Part shown: positions 16,018 through 22,916 of the stretch, in pieces
Layout: every line of letters starts with the position of its first letter
Numbering within the stretch: position 1 is the first letter of the stretch
Source of the DNA: an uncultured Subdoligranulum sp.
GTDB lineage: Bacteria > Bacillota > Clostridia > Oscillospirales > Ruminococcaceae
Reading direction: 5' to 3'
DNA: 43,699 nucleotides
Assembly (NCBI GenBank): GCA_904390925.1
Contig: CAJFMB010000012.1
Coordinates: 1 to 43,699, forward strand
Position numbers and translations under genes: made by a program
Notes under the pieces: model-generated
Seen by the model: the letters and a program-made list of their open reading frames with translations, nothing else
What the model was told of the DNA's origin: nothing
Databases searched by the model: none

Positions 16018-16061
16018 AACCGGCCCTGCTGTGGATTCTCTTCCACAGCGGGACCGGTTTT
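16018..16061 (+). terminator. Terminator between coaBC and the mazF operon, probably bidirectional
   Basis: An 18-base arm (16018-16035) pairs with 16042-16059 with two mismatches; a TTTT run overlaps the end of the right arm on the plus strand. On the minus strand the stem is followed by GTTGCATTTCC, a weaker T stretch. Confidence 0.75.
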
Positions 16062-16111
16062 GTCGTATCCAAATCATGCGGCAGGCTGTTGTGCAGCGAA
16101 AGCCAGGGTGC

Positions 16112-16486
16112 TCACTCGGCGGAATGGTGTGCGGCCGCCTGGGACTGCAGCCCCATCGAGACACCCAGGGCCTCGTCCACCCGGCGCATATCGTCGGGCG
16201 GGATGCAGCCGGCCTTTTCCCGAAGGCGGCGTTTGTCCAGTGTGCGGATCTGCTCGGTCAGCACGATACTGTCCCGGGAAAGTCCGCACCGGTCGGCCCG
16301 CACCCCGATATGGGTGGGCAGCCGGTTTTTGTCCTGCCGGGAGGTGATGGCCGCGGCAATCACGGTGGGACTGTGCCGGTTGCCCACATCGTTCTGGATG
16401 ATAAGTACCGGACGTATGCCCCCCTGTTCCGACCCGACCACCGGACTGAGATCGGCGTAGAAAACTTCCCCTCTGCGTACTTCCAT
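16112..16486 (-). CDS. MazF/PemK-family endoribonuclease toxin (NdoA-like), no antitoxin gene adjacent
   Basis: 124 residues. The sequence tracks Bacillus NdoA: GEVFYADLSPVVGSEQGG (6-23), Arg25 followed by PVLIIQND, and Ala-Ala-Ile-Thr48, so both catalytic residues, Arg25 and Thr48, are at the standard positions. MazF enzymes cut single-stranded mRNA at short motifs. ATG 16486 is preferred because GGGAGG lies 8 bases before it; a longer frame would include that ribosome site. In Bacillus the antitoxin gene sits directly upstream; here an acyltransferase gene ends 65 bases away and no MazE-like frame fits. A weak promoter (TTGAAC, 15 bases, TATACT at 16528-16533) lies in that gap. It may be regulated by an unlinked antitoxin. 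Confidence 0.92.
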   Translation of the reverse strand: MEVRRGEVFYADLSPVVGSEQGGIRPVLIIQNDVGNRHSPTVIAAAITSRQDKNRLPTHIGVRADRCGLSRDSIVLTEQIRTLDKRRLREKAGCIPPDDMRRVDEALGVSMGLQSQAAAHHSAE

Positions 16487-16550
16487 GGTGCCTGCCTCCC
16501 TGTTCATTGCAAGTTGTCGTTGCTATTAGTATAAGCAGGCAGGGGCGGGT

Positions 16551-17669
16551 TCAATCACCGGACGGCAAGATTTTGTCCAGGGTTTTCAGGCTTTCGTCCC
16601 CTTTTCGGCAGAGCGCCGCAAACCAGCGGCTGTTTTCCAGGTGGCGCATGACAAGGCGTTGGCGGAGCAGGTGAATCACAGTACATCCTGCATAGACGGC
16701 CAGAATCACAAATACCGCGTAAACCGCCGACCCCGCATGGTCAGGCGTATGGAAGAGATCTGTCCAGAGCAGCCCCATAACCGCCGGGGTCTGGTGGATA
16801 CAGTAAACGCCCAGCGTGGCGGAGGCAAGCACATTGACCGGCTTGCAGCTGCCCAGGTGCAGCTTCTGGAAGGCAAAGAAAAAGCACAGGGCACACAGCA
16901 GATTGGGTGCCGCCCCCAGAGCGGTGCGGTAATATTCCAGATACTGCATCAGTTTGCCGCCGATGCCCAGCCACTGCGCCACCCCGCGGCCCGCCGTGAG
17001 CAGCACCACAAAGGCAAGCGCCAGCCAGGGGGCCGCCGGCGCCCGCAACAGCCGGGACAGGCGATTGTCCGGGTAGAAGCGCAGATACCCGGTGACAAGA
17101 TACAGGAACAGAAAGCTCCAGAGCCAGTCCCCGAAAATGCCGTCCTCGGCAAAAAGAGTGGGATATCCCACCAGAAAAACCCCGGTCAGGACCAGCAGTG
17201 CCCGCAGGCCGTTCCGCGGTACGGCGCGCAGAATCAGGTTGAGAACCGGTGAGAGCAGCAACAGCAGAATATACTGCGCCACAAACCACAGCTGCTGGGT
17301 GCTGACCGGAAAGATGGCCCAGCGCAGCGTGCCAAGTCCCACATTGCTGCCGGGAATGCACCAGCAGATCAGCGTCAGCGGCACGGTGTACAGCCATAAA
17401 CTCAGCCACAGCCCCAGAACCCGCCGGGTCCGGAAGGGCTGCCGGCAGAGAAACCAGGCCCCCAAAACCACAAACAGGTCACAGCCCAGCCGGGACCCGG
17501 CCCCCAGCGCCGAGAAAAACAGGGCATGGGGCAATGTGTCATACATGGCGGCACCGCTCTGCCCCGCATAGTGATCGGCAACAATAAACACCATGCAGAG
17601 AATGCGCAGCAGTTCCAGGCCGCTTTCCCGTTCGGCCTTGCGGGGTTGGGTCGAGATTTCCGGCATCAT
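16551..17669 (-). CDS. Acyltransferase family 3 membrane protein
   Basis: 372 residues with about ten hydrophobic helices. The start of the domain reads SGLELLRILCMVFIVADHY, the Arg and His pattern of acyltransferase-3 (OafA/WecH-like) proteins, which move acyl groups from acyl-CoA onto surface sugars or other extracytoplasmic acceptors. The acceptor cannot be told from the sequence. ATG 17669 overlaps the acpS stop by four bases (ATGA) with GGAAGGAG 7 bases upstream. A much longer open frame continues upstream but only as an antiparallel-free shadow of acpS in another frame. Cotranscribed between acpS and mazF. Confidence 0.85.
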   Translation of the reverse strand: MMPEISTQPRKAERESGLELLRILCMVFIVADHYAGQSGAAMYDTLPHALFFSALGAGSRLGCDLFVVLGAWFLCRQPFRTRRVLGLWLSLWLYTVPLTLICWCIPGSNVGLGTLRWAIFPVSTQQLWFVAQYILLLLLSPVLNLILRAVPRNGLRALLVLTGVFLVGYPTLFAEDGIFGDWLWSFLFLYLVTGYLRFYPDNRLSRLLRAPAAPWLALAFVVLLTAGRGVAQWLGIGGKLMQYLEYYRTALGAAPNLLCALCFFFAFQKLHLGSCKPVNVLASATLGVYCIHQTPAVMGLLWTDLFHTPDHAGSAVYAVFVILAVYAGCTVIHLLRQRLVMRHLENSRWFAALCRKGDESLKTLDKILPSGD

Positions 17670-18055
17670 AGGGATTCTCCTTCCGTGCGTTCCAGAACCG
17701 CAAAGGCGCAGGCCAGGCCCGCCTCGTGGGTCAGCGAGAGATGTGCGGTGATATGGTTTTCCGTCGCCCATTCTTCTGCCTTGCCGGAAAGCTGATAAAA
17801 CGGAGCACCCGACTGCCGGCGCAGCACACAGATTTCCGCCAGGGCAAAGCCGGCCAGACCGGTACCGCAGGCCTTGAGAAAAGCTTCCTTGGCCGCAAAG
17901 TTGGCGGCTGCCGTTTCCGCCCGGGCCTTGCCGGTGTGGCTTTGCAGCAGCGCTTGTTCCTCGGGGGCAAAGACATGGCGGACAAAGCTGTCCCGGGTCA
18001 GGCTTTTCTCCATCCGCTCCACCTGACAAAGGTCGGTCCCGATGCCGTATATCAT
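17666..18055 (-). CDS. acpS: Holo-[acyl-carrier-protein] synthase
   Basis: 129 residues, normal for AcpS. Asp8 in GIGTDLCQVERM and Glu57 in NFAAKEAFLKACGTG coordinate Mg2+ and are present. It transfers 4'-phosphopantetheine from CoA to Ser of acyl carrier protein, thus activating fatty acid synthesis. GAAGGAGG lies 9 bases before the ATG. In Bacillus acpS is also in the same region as alr and the ndoA toxin gene; here the acpS to mazF linkage is kept but alr and the antitoxin are replaced by an acyltransferase. A 7-bp hairpin (GGCCCGG/CCGGGCC at 18072-18091) lies in its leader. Confidence 0.95.
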   Translation of the reverse strand: MIYGIGTDLCQVERMEKSLTRDSFVRHVFAPEEQALLQSHTGKARAETAAANFAAKEAFLKACGTGLAGFALAEICVLRRQSGAPFYQLSGKAEEWATENHITAHLSLTHEAGLACAFAVLERTEGESL

Positions 18056-18174
18056 GAATGCTGCCTCCTTCGGCCCGGTTGCCGCCGGGCCTGTGCTGTG
18101 TTCTATTGTACCATGCAGGGGGCGGAAATCCTAGCTTTCCCGGCAAAAATGACAGCGACGGGAAAATCCCGTCG

Positions 18175-18200
18175 GAAATGTGAATTTCTTTTCACATTTC
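18175..18200. promoter_or_regulatory. Inverted repeat in the acpS/ABC-exporter divergent region
   Basis: GAAATGTGAA (18175-18184) and TTCACATTTC (18191-18200) form a perfect 10-bp dyad with a 6-base centre. A second dyad, CGACGGG/CCCGTCG (18156-18162 with 18168-18174), directly adjoins it. Half-sites resemble CRP/FNR- or Rex-type boxes, but the spacing does not fit the textbook versions. Confidence 0.5.
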
Positions 18201-18248
18201 TTCAAAAAGCCATCCCAAAATCGTCTCAATTTTTTCACAAATCCTTTT

Positions 18249-18254
18249 TATAAT
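18249..18254 (+). promoter_or_regulatory. -10 element of the Gld-like exporter operon
   Basis: TATAAT on the plus strand, 71 bases before the TTG start, preceded by a T-rich spacer. No convincing -35 is seen, which together with the upstream dyad suggests activator dependence. Confidence 0.55.
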
Positions 18255-18325
18255 CGGTTGCGTACACTGGCGGCAGAGGGAGTATTGCGCCCTTTTCCGC
18301 CATTTTGTAAAGGAGAGTGTGAGCC

Positions 18326-19411
18326 TTGATAGAAGTCAGTCACTTGACCAAACGATATGGCCGGCACTGTGCAGTGGACGACATCAGTTTTACCGTGCAG
18401 GATGGCGGTATTTATGGTCTGCTGGGTCCCAACGGCGCCGGAAAATCCACCACCATGAACGTGATTACCGGATACCTGTCCCCCACCAGCGGAACAGTGC
18501 GCATCGACGGCCATGACATTGTGGAGGAGCCCCAGGAAGCCAAGGCCTGCATCGGGTACCTGCCCGAGCAGCCCCCGCTGTACACCGATATGACGGTGGC
18601 GGAATATCTGCAGTTTGTCGCTGAGCTGAAAGGCGTCAAGCGCAAGTCCGAGCGGGAGGCGGAAATCGAGCGGGCAATGGGCCGTACCGGGCTGGAAGAT
18701 GTGATGGACCGGCTGATCCGCAACCTGTCCAAGGGCTACCGGCAGCGGGTCGGCATTGCTGCCACGCTTCTGGGCAACCCGAAGGTCATCATTCTGGATG
18801 AGCCCACCGTGGGTCTGGACCCTGCCCAGATGATTGAAATCCGTTCCCTGATCCACGATCTGGGCGAAACCCACACGGTGATTCTGTCCAGCCACATCCT
18901 GAGCGAGGTACAGGCGGTCTGTGACCGGGTGCTGATCATCGCCCACGGCAAGCTGATTGCCCAGGGTACCCCGGAAGAGCTGGCCGGCAAGCTGGCGGCC
19001 CATGGTATGATTTCCGCCACGGCTGTGGGCAACCGCGATGCAGTGGTGGCCGCCGCCAGCGCAGTGCCCGGACTGACCGGGCTGAAAGTGACCGCCGAAA
19101 AAGGCGACGAGGTGAGCTTTACCGCTTCCAGCGAGAGCGGGACCGATCTGCGCGCTGCGCTGTCCAAGGCAATGGCGGAGGCCGGATGCCCGGTGATCAG
19201 CCTGTCCAGCTCCACCATCAGCCTGGAGGATGTGTTCCTGCAGCTGACCGAGGCCTCCCCGGAGGAAGCCGAACCGGTTTCTGCACCGGAGGAAAAAGCC
19301 GGGCAGTCTGCCGATGCGGAAAGCAACACCTCCCCTGCCGAACCGGAACAGCCGGCGCAGGATGCCGCCGGGGAAACGCCGGCCAAGGATGACGAAAAGG
19401 AGGTGCAGTGA
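18326..19411 (+). CDS. ABC transporter ATP-binding protein, GldA/CcmA-like
   Basis: 361 residues. Walker A GPNGAGKS (34-41), signature LSKGYRQRVG, Walker B VIILDEPTVGLDP and the switch His in VILSSHILSE are all present. After the nucleotide-binding domain (about 1-235) comes a regulatory region and an Ala/Glu/Pro-rich tail (about 305-361) that looks disordered. Translation starts at TTG 18326 with AAGGAG 10 bases upstream; no ATG fits the conserved beginning IEVSHLTKRYG. It energises the permease encoded next; the group is the gliding-type transporter family also found in non-gliding bacteria. First gene of a four-gene operon; its stop is 1 base before the next ATG. Confidence 0.93.
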   Translation: MIEVSHLTKRYGRHCAVDDISFTVQDGGIYGLLGPNGAGKSTTMNVITGYLSPTSGTVRIDGHDIVEEPQEAKACIGYLPEQPPLYTDMTVAEYLQFVAELKGVKRKSEREAEIERAMGRTGLEDVMDRLIRNLSKGYRQRVGIAATLLGNPKVIILDEPTVGLDPAQMIEIRSLIHDLGETHTVILSSHILSEVQAVCDRVLIIAHGKLIAQGTPEELAGKLAAHGMISATAVGNRDAVVAAASAVPGLTGLKVTAEKGDEVSFTASSESGTDLRAALSKAMAEAGCPVISLSSSTISLEDVFLQLTEASPEEAEPVSAPEEKAGQSADAESNTSPAEPEQPAQDAAGETPAKDDEKEVQ

Positions 19412-19412
19412 C

Positions 19413-20276
19413 ATGCTTGCCATTTTCAAGCGGGAAACCCGAAGCTATTTCACCAGTGTGGTGGGCTACGTCATCATTGCTGCAATCTTTGCCTTTGTGG
19501 CGCTGTACTATGCCGCCAACAACCTGATCCTCGGGTCGCCGGACTTTGCCTCCATCCTCTACTATTCGGTGATGGTGCTACTGTTTGTGCTGCCGGCCCT
19601 GTCCATGCGCAGCTTTGCCGATGAACGCCGCAACAAAACCGATCAGCTGCTTCTGACCAGTCCGGTGGGCATTCCCTCCATTGTGCTGGGCAAATATCTG
19701 GCACAGCTGGTAGTCTTTGCGGTGCCGGTGGCACTCAGCTGCCTGATGCCGCTGTCCATGGCGCTGTTCGGGGATGTCTCCTTCCTCAGCGCCTACTCGG
19801 CGGTATTTGCCTTTTTCCTGGCCGGTGCCGCCTGCATTGCCATTGGCACCTTCCTGTCTGCCATGACGGAAAACCAGATTCTTTCCTATCTGTCCACCTT
19901 TGCCGTGCTGCTGATCTGCTATCTGATGAACAGCATCCAGACGCTGTTCACCACCGGCAACACCATGGCCTTTATTGTGTTCTGTGTGATTCTGGCGGTG
20001 GCCGCGGTGCTGGTGGGGCTGCTGTGCAAGAACGTGCTGGCCGGCAGCGCTGTGTTCTGTGTCGGCGCGGTGGTACTGATTCTTCTGTTCCGCCTGCGCC
20101 CCACCTGGCTGCTGGAAGCCTTCAACCATGTGCTGGATGCCCTGTCGCTGTTTGACCCGTTCACTGATTTTGTGGGCGGTATGTTCTCGCTGCCGGGCAT
20201 CGTGTATTACCTCTCCGTCATTGTGCTGTTTTTGTTCCTGACCGGCCAGGCGCTGGAACGCCGCCGCTGGAACTGA
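19413..20276 (+). CDS. ABC transporter permease, GldF-like (ABC-2 type)
   Basis: 287 residues with six to seven hydrophobic segments. The N-terminus MLAIFKRETRSYFTSVVGY is characteristic of the GldF/ABC-2 subgroup, as is the coupling region RSFADERRNKTDQLLLTSPV. It starts with AAAAGGAGG 10 bases before the ATG, inside the end of the ATPase gene, so the two are translationally linked. Only one permease gene is present, so it probably forms a homodimer. Substrate unknown; the family may act on peptides or polysaccharides at the cell surface. Confidence 0.9.
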   Translation: MLAIFKRETRSYFTSVVGYVIIAAIFAFVALYYAANNLILGSPDFASILYYSVMVLLFVLPALSMRSFADERRNKTDQLLLTSPVGIPSIVLGKYLAQLVVFAVPVALSCLMPLSMALFGDVSFLSAYSAVFAFFLAGAACIAIGTFLSAMTENQILSYLSTFAVLLICYLMNSIQTLFTTGNTMAFIVFCVILAVAAVLVGLLCKNVLAGSAVFCVGAVVLILLFRLRPTWLLEAFNHVLDALSLFDPFTDFVGGMFSLPGIVYYLSVIVLFLFLTGQALERRRWN

Positions 20277-20298
20277 TGCGGAAGGAGGGAATCATTCT

Positions 20299-21759
20299 AT
20301 GAAGTTGTTTCACAAAAAGAACGAATCGGAACAGCCCACCGAGGCCCAGAAGGCCGGCAGTGCCCGTGTTCTGAAAAACGGCGCCTATGCCGCCGTGCTG
20401 ACCGCCATTGTGCTGGTGGCAGTCATTCTGATCAATCTGGTCATCCGGGCACTGCCCACCAAATACACCGAGTATGACATTTCCACTGCGGGCCTGTTCA
20501 CCCTGAGCGACACCACGCTGAACCTGCTCCACTCGCTGGACACCGACGTGACCGCCTATTATCTGGGCGAAAACGGCAACGAGGACACCAACATCACCCG
20601 GATGCTGGACCGGTATGCCGGCGAGACCAGCCATTTCAAATGGGAGCAGCGTGACCCGGTGCTGTATCCCACCTTTGCCCAGCAGTACGGGGCCCAGGAC
20701 GCCACCACCTCCAGCATCATTCTGGTCTGCGGGGACAAGTCGGTGGTACTGGATCACAACACCGATCTGTACGAGTACGACATGTCCGACTACTACACCA
20801 CCGGTACCTATGATCTCCGCTTTGCCGCGGAATCGGCCCTGACCAGTGGAATTTCCCGCGTGACCAGTGACGCCTCCTATGTCCTGTACCAGCTGACCGG
20901 CCACGGTGAGAGCGAACTTTCCACCGACTTCACCGATACACTGGACAACTCCGGCGTTTCGGTGGAGAGCCTGAACCTGCTGTCGACGGGCAGCATTCCT
21001 GAGGATGCGTCGGTGCTGCTGATCAATGCCCCGCAGGTGGATTACACCTCCGACACCATCGACCTGCTGCGGGAATATCTGGACAACGGCGGCGCGCTGG
21101 TGGTGACCACCGCCCTGACCTATGACACGCCCAACCTGGACGCTCTGCTGGCCGAGTACGGCATGACCCGCCAGAGTGGCCTGCTGGTGGAAAACGACGC
21201 CGATCACTACGCCGCATACTATGGTCCTGCCTACCTGCTGCCTGATATGAGTGTCAACGACATCACCTCCGGCGTCACCGACGGCATGATGACCTTTGCC
21301 CCGGTTTCCCAGGGAATTGTGACCGATGATGACACCGAGGACATCACCTACACCACCCTGCTGTCCACTTCCTCCAATGCCTTTGCCATGCAGGACTATG
21401 AGACGGCCACCGATCTGACCCAGTCGGATTCCGACCCCACCGGTTCCTTCAAAATTGCCGTTGCGGCCGAGGACAGTGCCACCGGTGCCCGCATCGTCTG
21501 GTGCGGCTGCCCCAACATGTTCCTGTCCGCCACCGATCAGAGCGTTTCGGGCGGCAACTCCCAGCTGTTCGGCAGCATTGTCAACTGGATGGCCGGCGCT
21601 GAGAACAGCGTTGTGGTGGACAGCAAGAGCCTGTCGGCCGAGTATCTCACCGTGCCCTCCATCGCGGTCATCGGATTCGGGCTTCTGGCGGTGATCATCC
21701 TGCCGGTGGCCTGCATCGTGTTTGGCGTGGTGGTCTTTATCCTGCGCCGTCGCCGCTGA
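20299..21759 (+). CDS. GldG-family ABC exporter auxiliary protein
   Basis: 486 residues. A cytoplasmic N-terminus (1-27), a transmembrane helix (about 28-50), a large extracytoplasmic domain and a C-terminal helix (about 455-482) followed by RRRR. The start of the ectodomain, YDISTAGLFTLSDTTLNLL, and the later LTGHGES and ALVVTTAL stretches match the GldG / ABC_transp_aux fold, a receiver-like domain that may bind a substrate at the exporter. GGAAGGAGGG lies 8 bases before the ATG, and the gene follows the permease by 22 bases. The ectodomain is rich in Asp and Thr, fitting an exposed protein. Confidence 0.9.
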   Translation: MKLFHKKNESEQPTEAQKAGSARVLKNGAYAAVLTAIVLVAVILINLVIRALPTKYTEYDISTAGLFTLSDTTLNLLHSLDTDVTAYYLGENGNEDTNITRMLDRYAGETSHFKWEQRDPVLYPTFAQQYGAQDATTSSIILVCGDKSVVLDHNTDLYEYDMSDYYTTGTYDLRFAAESALTSGISRVTSDASYVLYQLTGHGESELSTDFTDTLDNSGVSVESLNLLSTGSIPEDASVLLINAPQVDYTSDTIDLLREYLDNGGALVVTTALTYDTPNLDALLAEYGMTRQSGLLVENDADHYAAYYGPAYLLPDMSVNDITSGVTDGMMTFAPVSQGIVTDDDTEDITYTTLLSTSSNAFAMQDYETATDLTQSDSDPTGSFKIAVAAEDSATGARIVWCGCPNMFLSATDQSVSGGNSQLFGSIVNWMAGAENSVVVDSKSLSAEYLTVPSIAVIGFGLLAVIILPVACIVFGVVVFILRRRR

Positions 21760-21786
21760 GCGCGGCCTGCAAACGGGAGGCTTTGC

Positions 21787-22758
21787 ATGAGCAAGAAAAA
21801 GATTCTGCCTTTGGCAATTCTCGCGGGCGTCGTGGCAGTGCTTGCCGTTATTCTGGCGATCCTTGCCATTTTGAATCGTGAAGAGGAAGACACCGGCATT
21901 CCGCTGTTTTCGGTTGCTGCGGAGGACGTGACGGCAATCTCCTATCAGGAGGGGGACACCGACGTTTCCCTGACGAAAGGAGAGGACGGGAGCTGGACAC
22001 TGGACAGTGACCCGCTGCTGCCCATTGACGACCAGGCTGTCGGGGAGGTTCTGACCGGCGTGACCGGCATGACCGCTATGCGGCAGCTGTCCGACGGCGA
22101 GGGCGATGTGGATTCCATGGGGTTGGATGCCCCCACCCGGACCATCTCCTTCACGGCCGGAGATACCGACTACACCATCACGGTGGGCGCTGAAAACAGT
22201 ATGGCGGAAGCCTACTATGCCCAGGTCGGCGACAGCCTGTACACCGTGAGCACCTCCACCTTTGTGGGGCTTTGCAAAACGCCCCGTCAGCTGTACGAAG
22301 CCCAGGACATCACCGACATTGAATCCACCGAGGTTGCTTCCATGACGGTGGATACCGGCGCCGAAACGCTGGATTTCCAGCTGGACTCCGACGGGAACTG
22401 GACGCTGGCCGATGACCCGGACTATGACCTGGACCAGGATGCGGTCAGCCGGATGGCCAACACCATCTGCTCGCTGACCACCGAGTGGAGCATCACCTCC
22501 CCCGGGGCTGACAGTGAGTACGGCTTGGATTCCCCCAACGCTGTTGTGACGCTGACGGCAACCGATGGCCGCAGCGTGCGCTGTGTCTTTGGGTCCACCG
22601 CATCGGATGATTCCGACACCGCCTATCTGCGGGCTTCCAACGACGAGAGCGTGGTCTATGAGATTGCCGCCAACCATCTGTCCAGCTTTGCCTGCACCAA
22701 GGAATCGCTGAAGGCGGCAACCCCGGAAACCGCCACCGGTGAGGAAGCGGACAGCTGA
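21787..22758 (+). CDS. DUF4340 domain-containing protein, exporter accessory
   Basis: 323 residues. One N-terminal transmembrane helix (about 6-29) and an acidic extracytoplasmic part with repeated strand pairs (LTKGEDGSWTLDSDPLLPID; a second repeat around residue 180-205, LQLDSDGNWTLADDP-like) typical of DUF4340. Such proteins are encoded next to GldG in many phyla, but their job is not known. It lies 27 bases after gldG with CGGGAGGC upstream, and the operon ends with a strong terminator 43 bases after its stop. Confidence 0.88.
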   Translation: MSKKKILPLAILAGVVAVLAVILAILAILNREEEDTGIPLFSVAAEDVTAISYQEGDTDVSLTKGEDGSWTLDSDPLLPIDDQAVGEVLTGVTGMTAMRQLSDGEGDVDSMGLDAPTRTISFTAGDTDYTITVGAENSMAEAYYAQVGDSLYTVSTSTFVGLCKTPRQLYEAQDITDIESTEVASMTVDTGAETLDFQLDSDGNWTLADDPDYDLDQDAVSRMANTICSLTTEWSITSPGADSEYGLDSPNAVVTLTATDGRSVRCVFGSTASDDSDTAYLRASNDESVVYEIAANHLSSFACTKESLKAATPETATGEEADS

Positions 22759-22800
22759 TCTCTCCCTTTTGGGATTTTCCGATTTGATTTTCTGAGGCAG

Positions 22801-22837
22801 ACGGCCGGCAGGGACTTTTTCCCTGCCGGCCGTTTTT
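22801..22837 (+). terminator. Terminator of the Gld-like exporter operon
   Basis: A 13-bp stem ACGGCCGGCAGGG/CCCTGCCGGCCGT (22801-22813 with 22821-22833) with a 7-base loop and a TTTTT run. Confidence 0.95.
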
Positions 22838-22841
22838 GTAC

Positions 22842-22880
22842 AAAAATGCCGCCCTGCACACAATGCGCAAGGCGGCATTT
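22842..22880 (-). terminator. Terminator of the [FeFe] hydrogenase gene
   Basis: On the minus strand AAATGCCGCC (22871-22880) pairs with GGCGGCATTT (22844-22853), 10 bp, followed by T residues. It lies 4 bases from the plus-strand terminator of the convergent operon. Confidence 0.85.
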
Positions 22881-22916
22881 GTTATGCTGTTTTTCTTGCA
22901 GAACGGGGCCGGAGCA

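Noticed and set aside
16487-16550. Possible MazE-type antitoxin before mazF
   Set aside because: The gap is 64 bases, too short for an antitoxin gene, and carries only a weak promoter and the mazF ribosome site.
18175-18200. Rex or CRP binding site
   Set aside because: Half-sites are similar but the spacing differs from both consensus sites; I kept it as an unassigned dyad.
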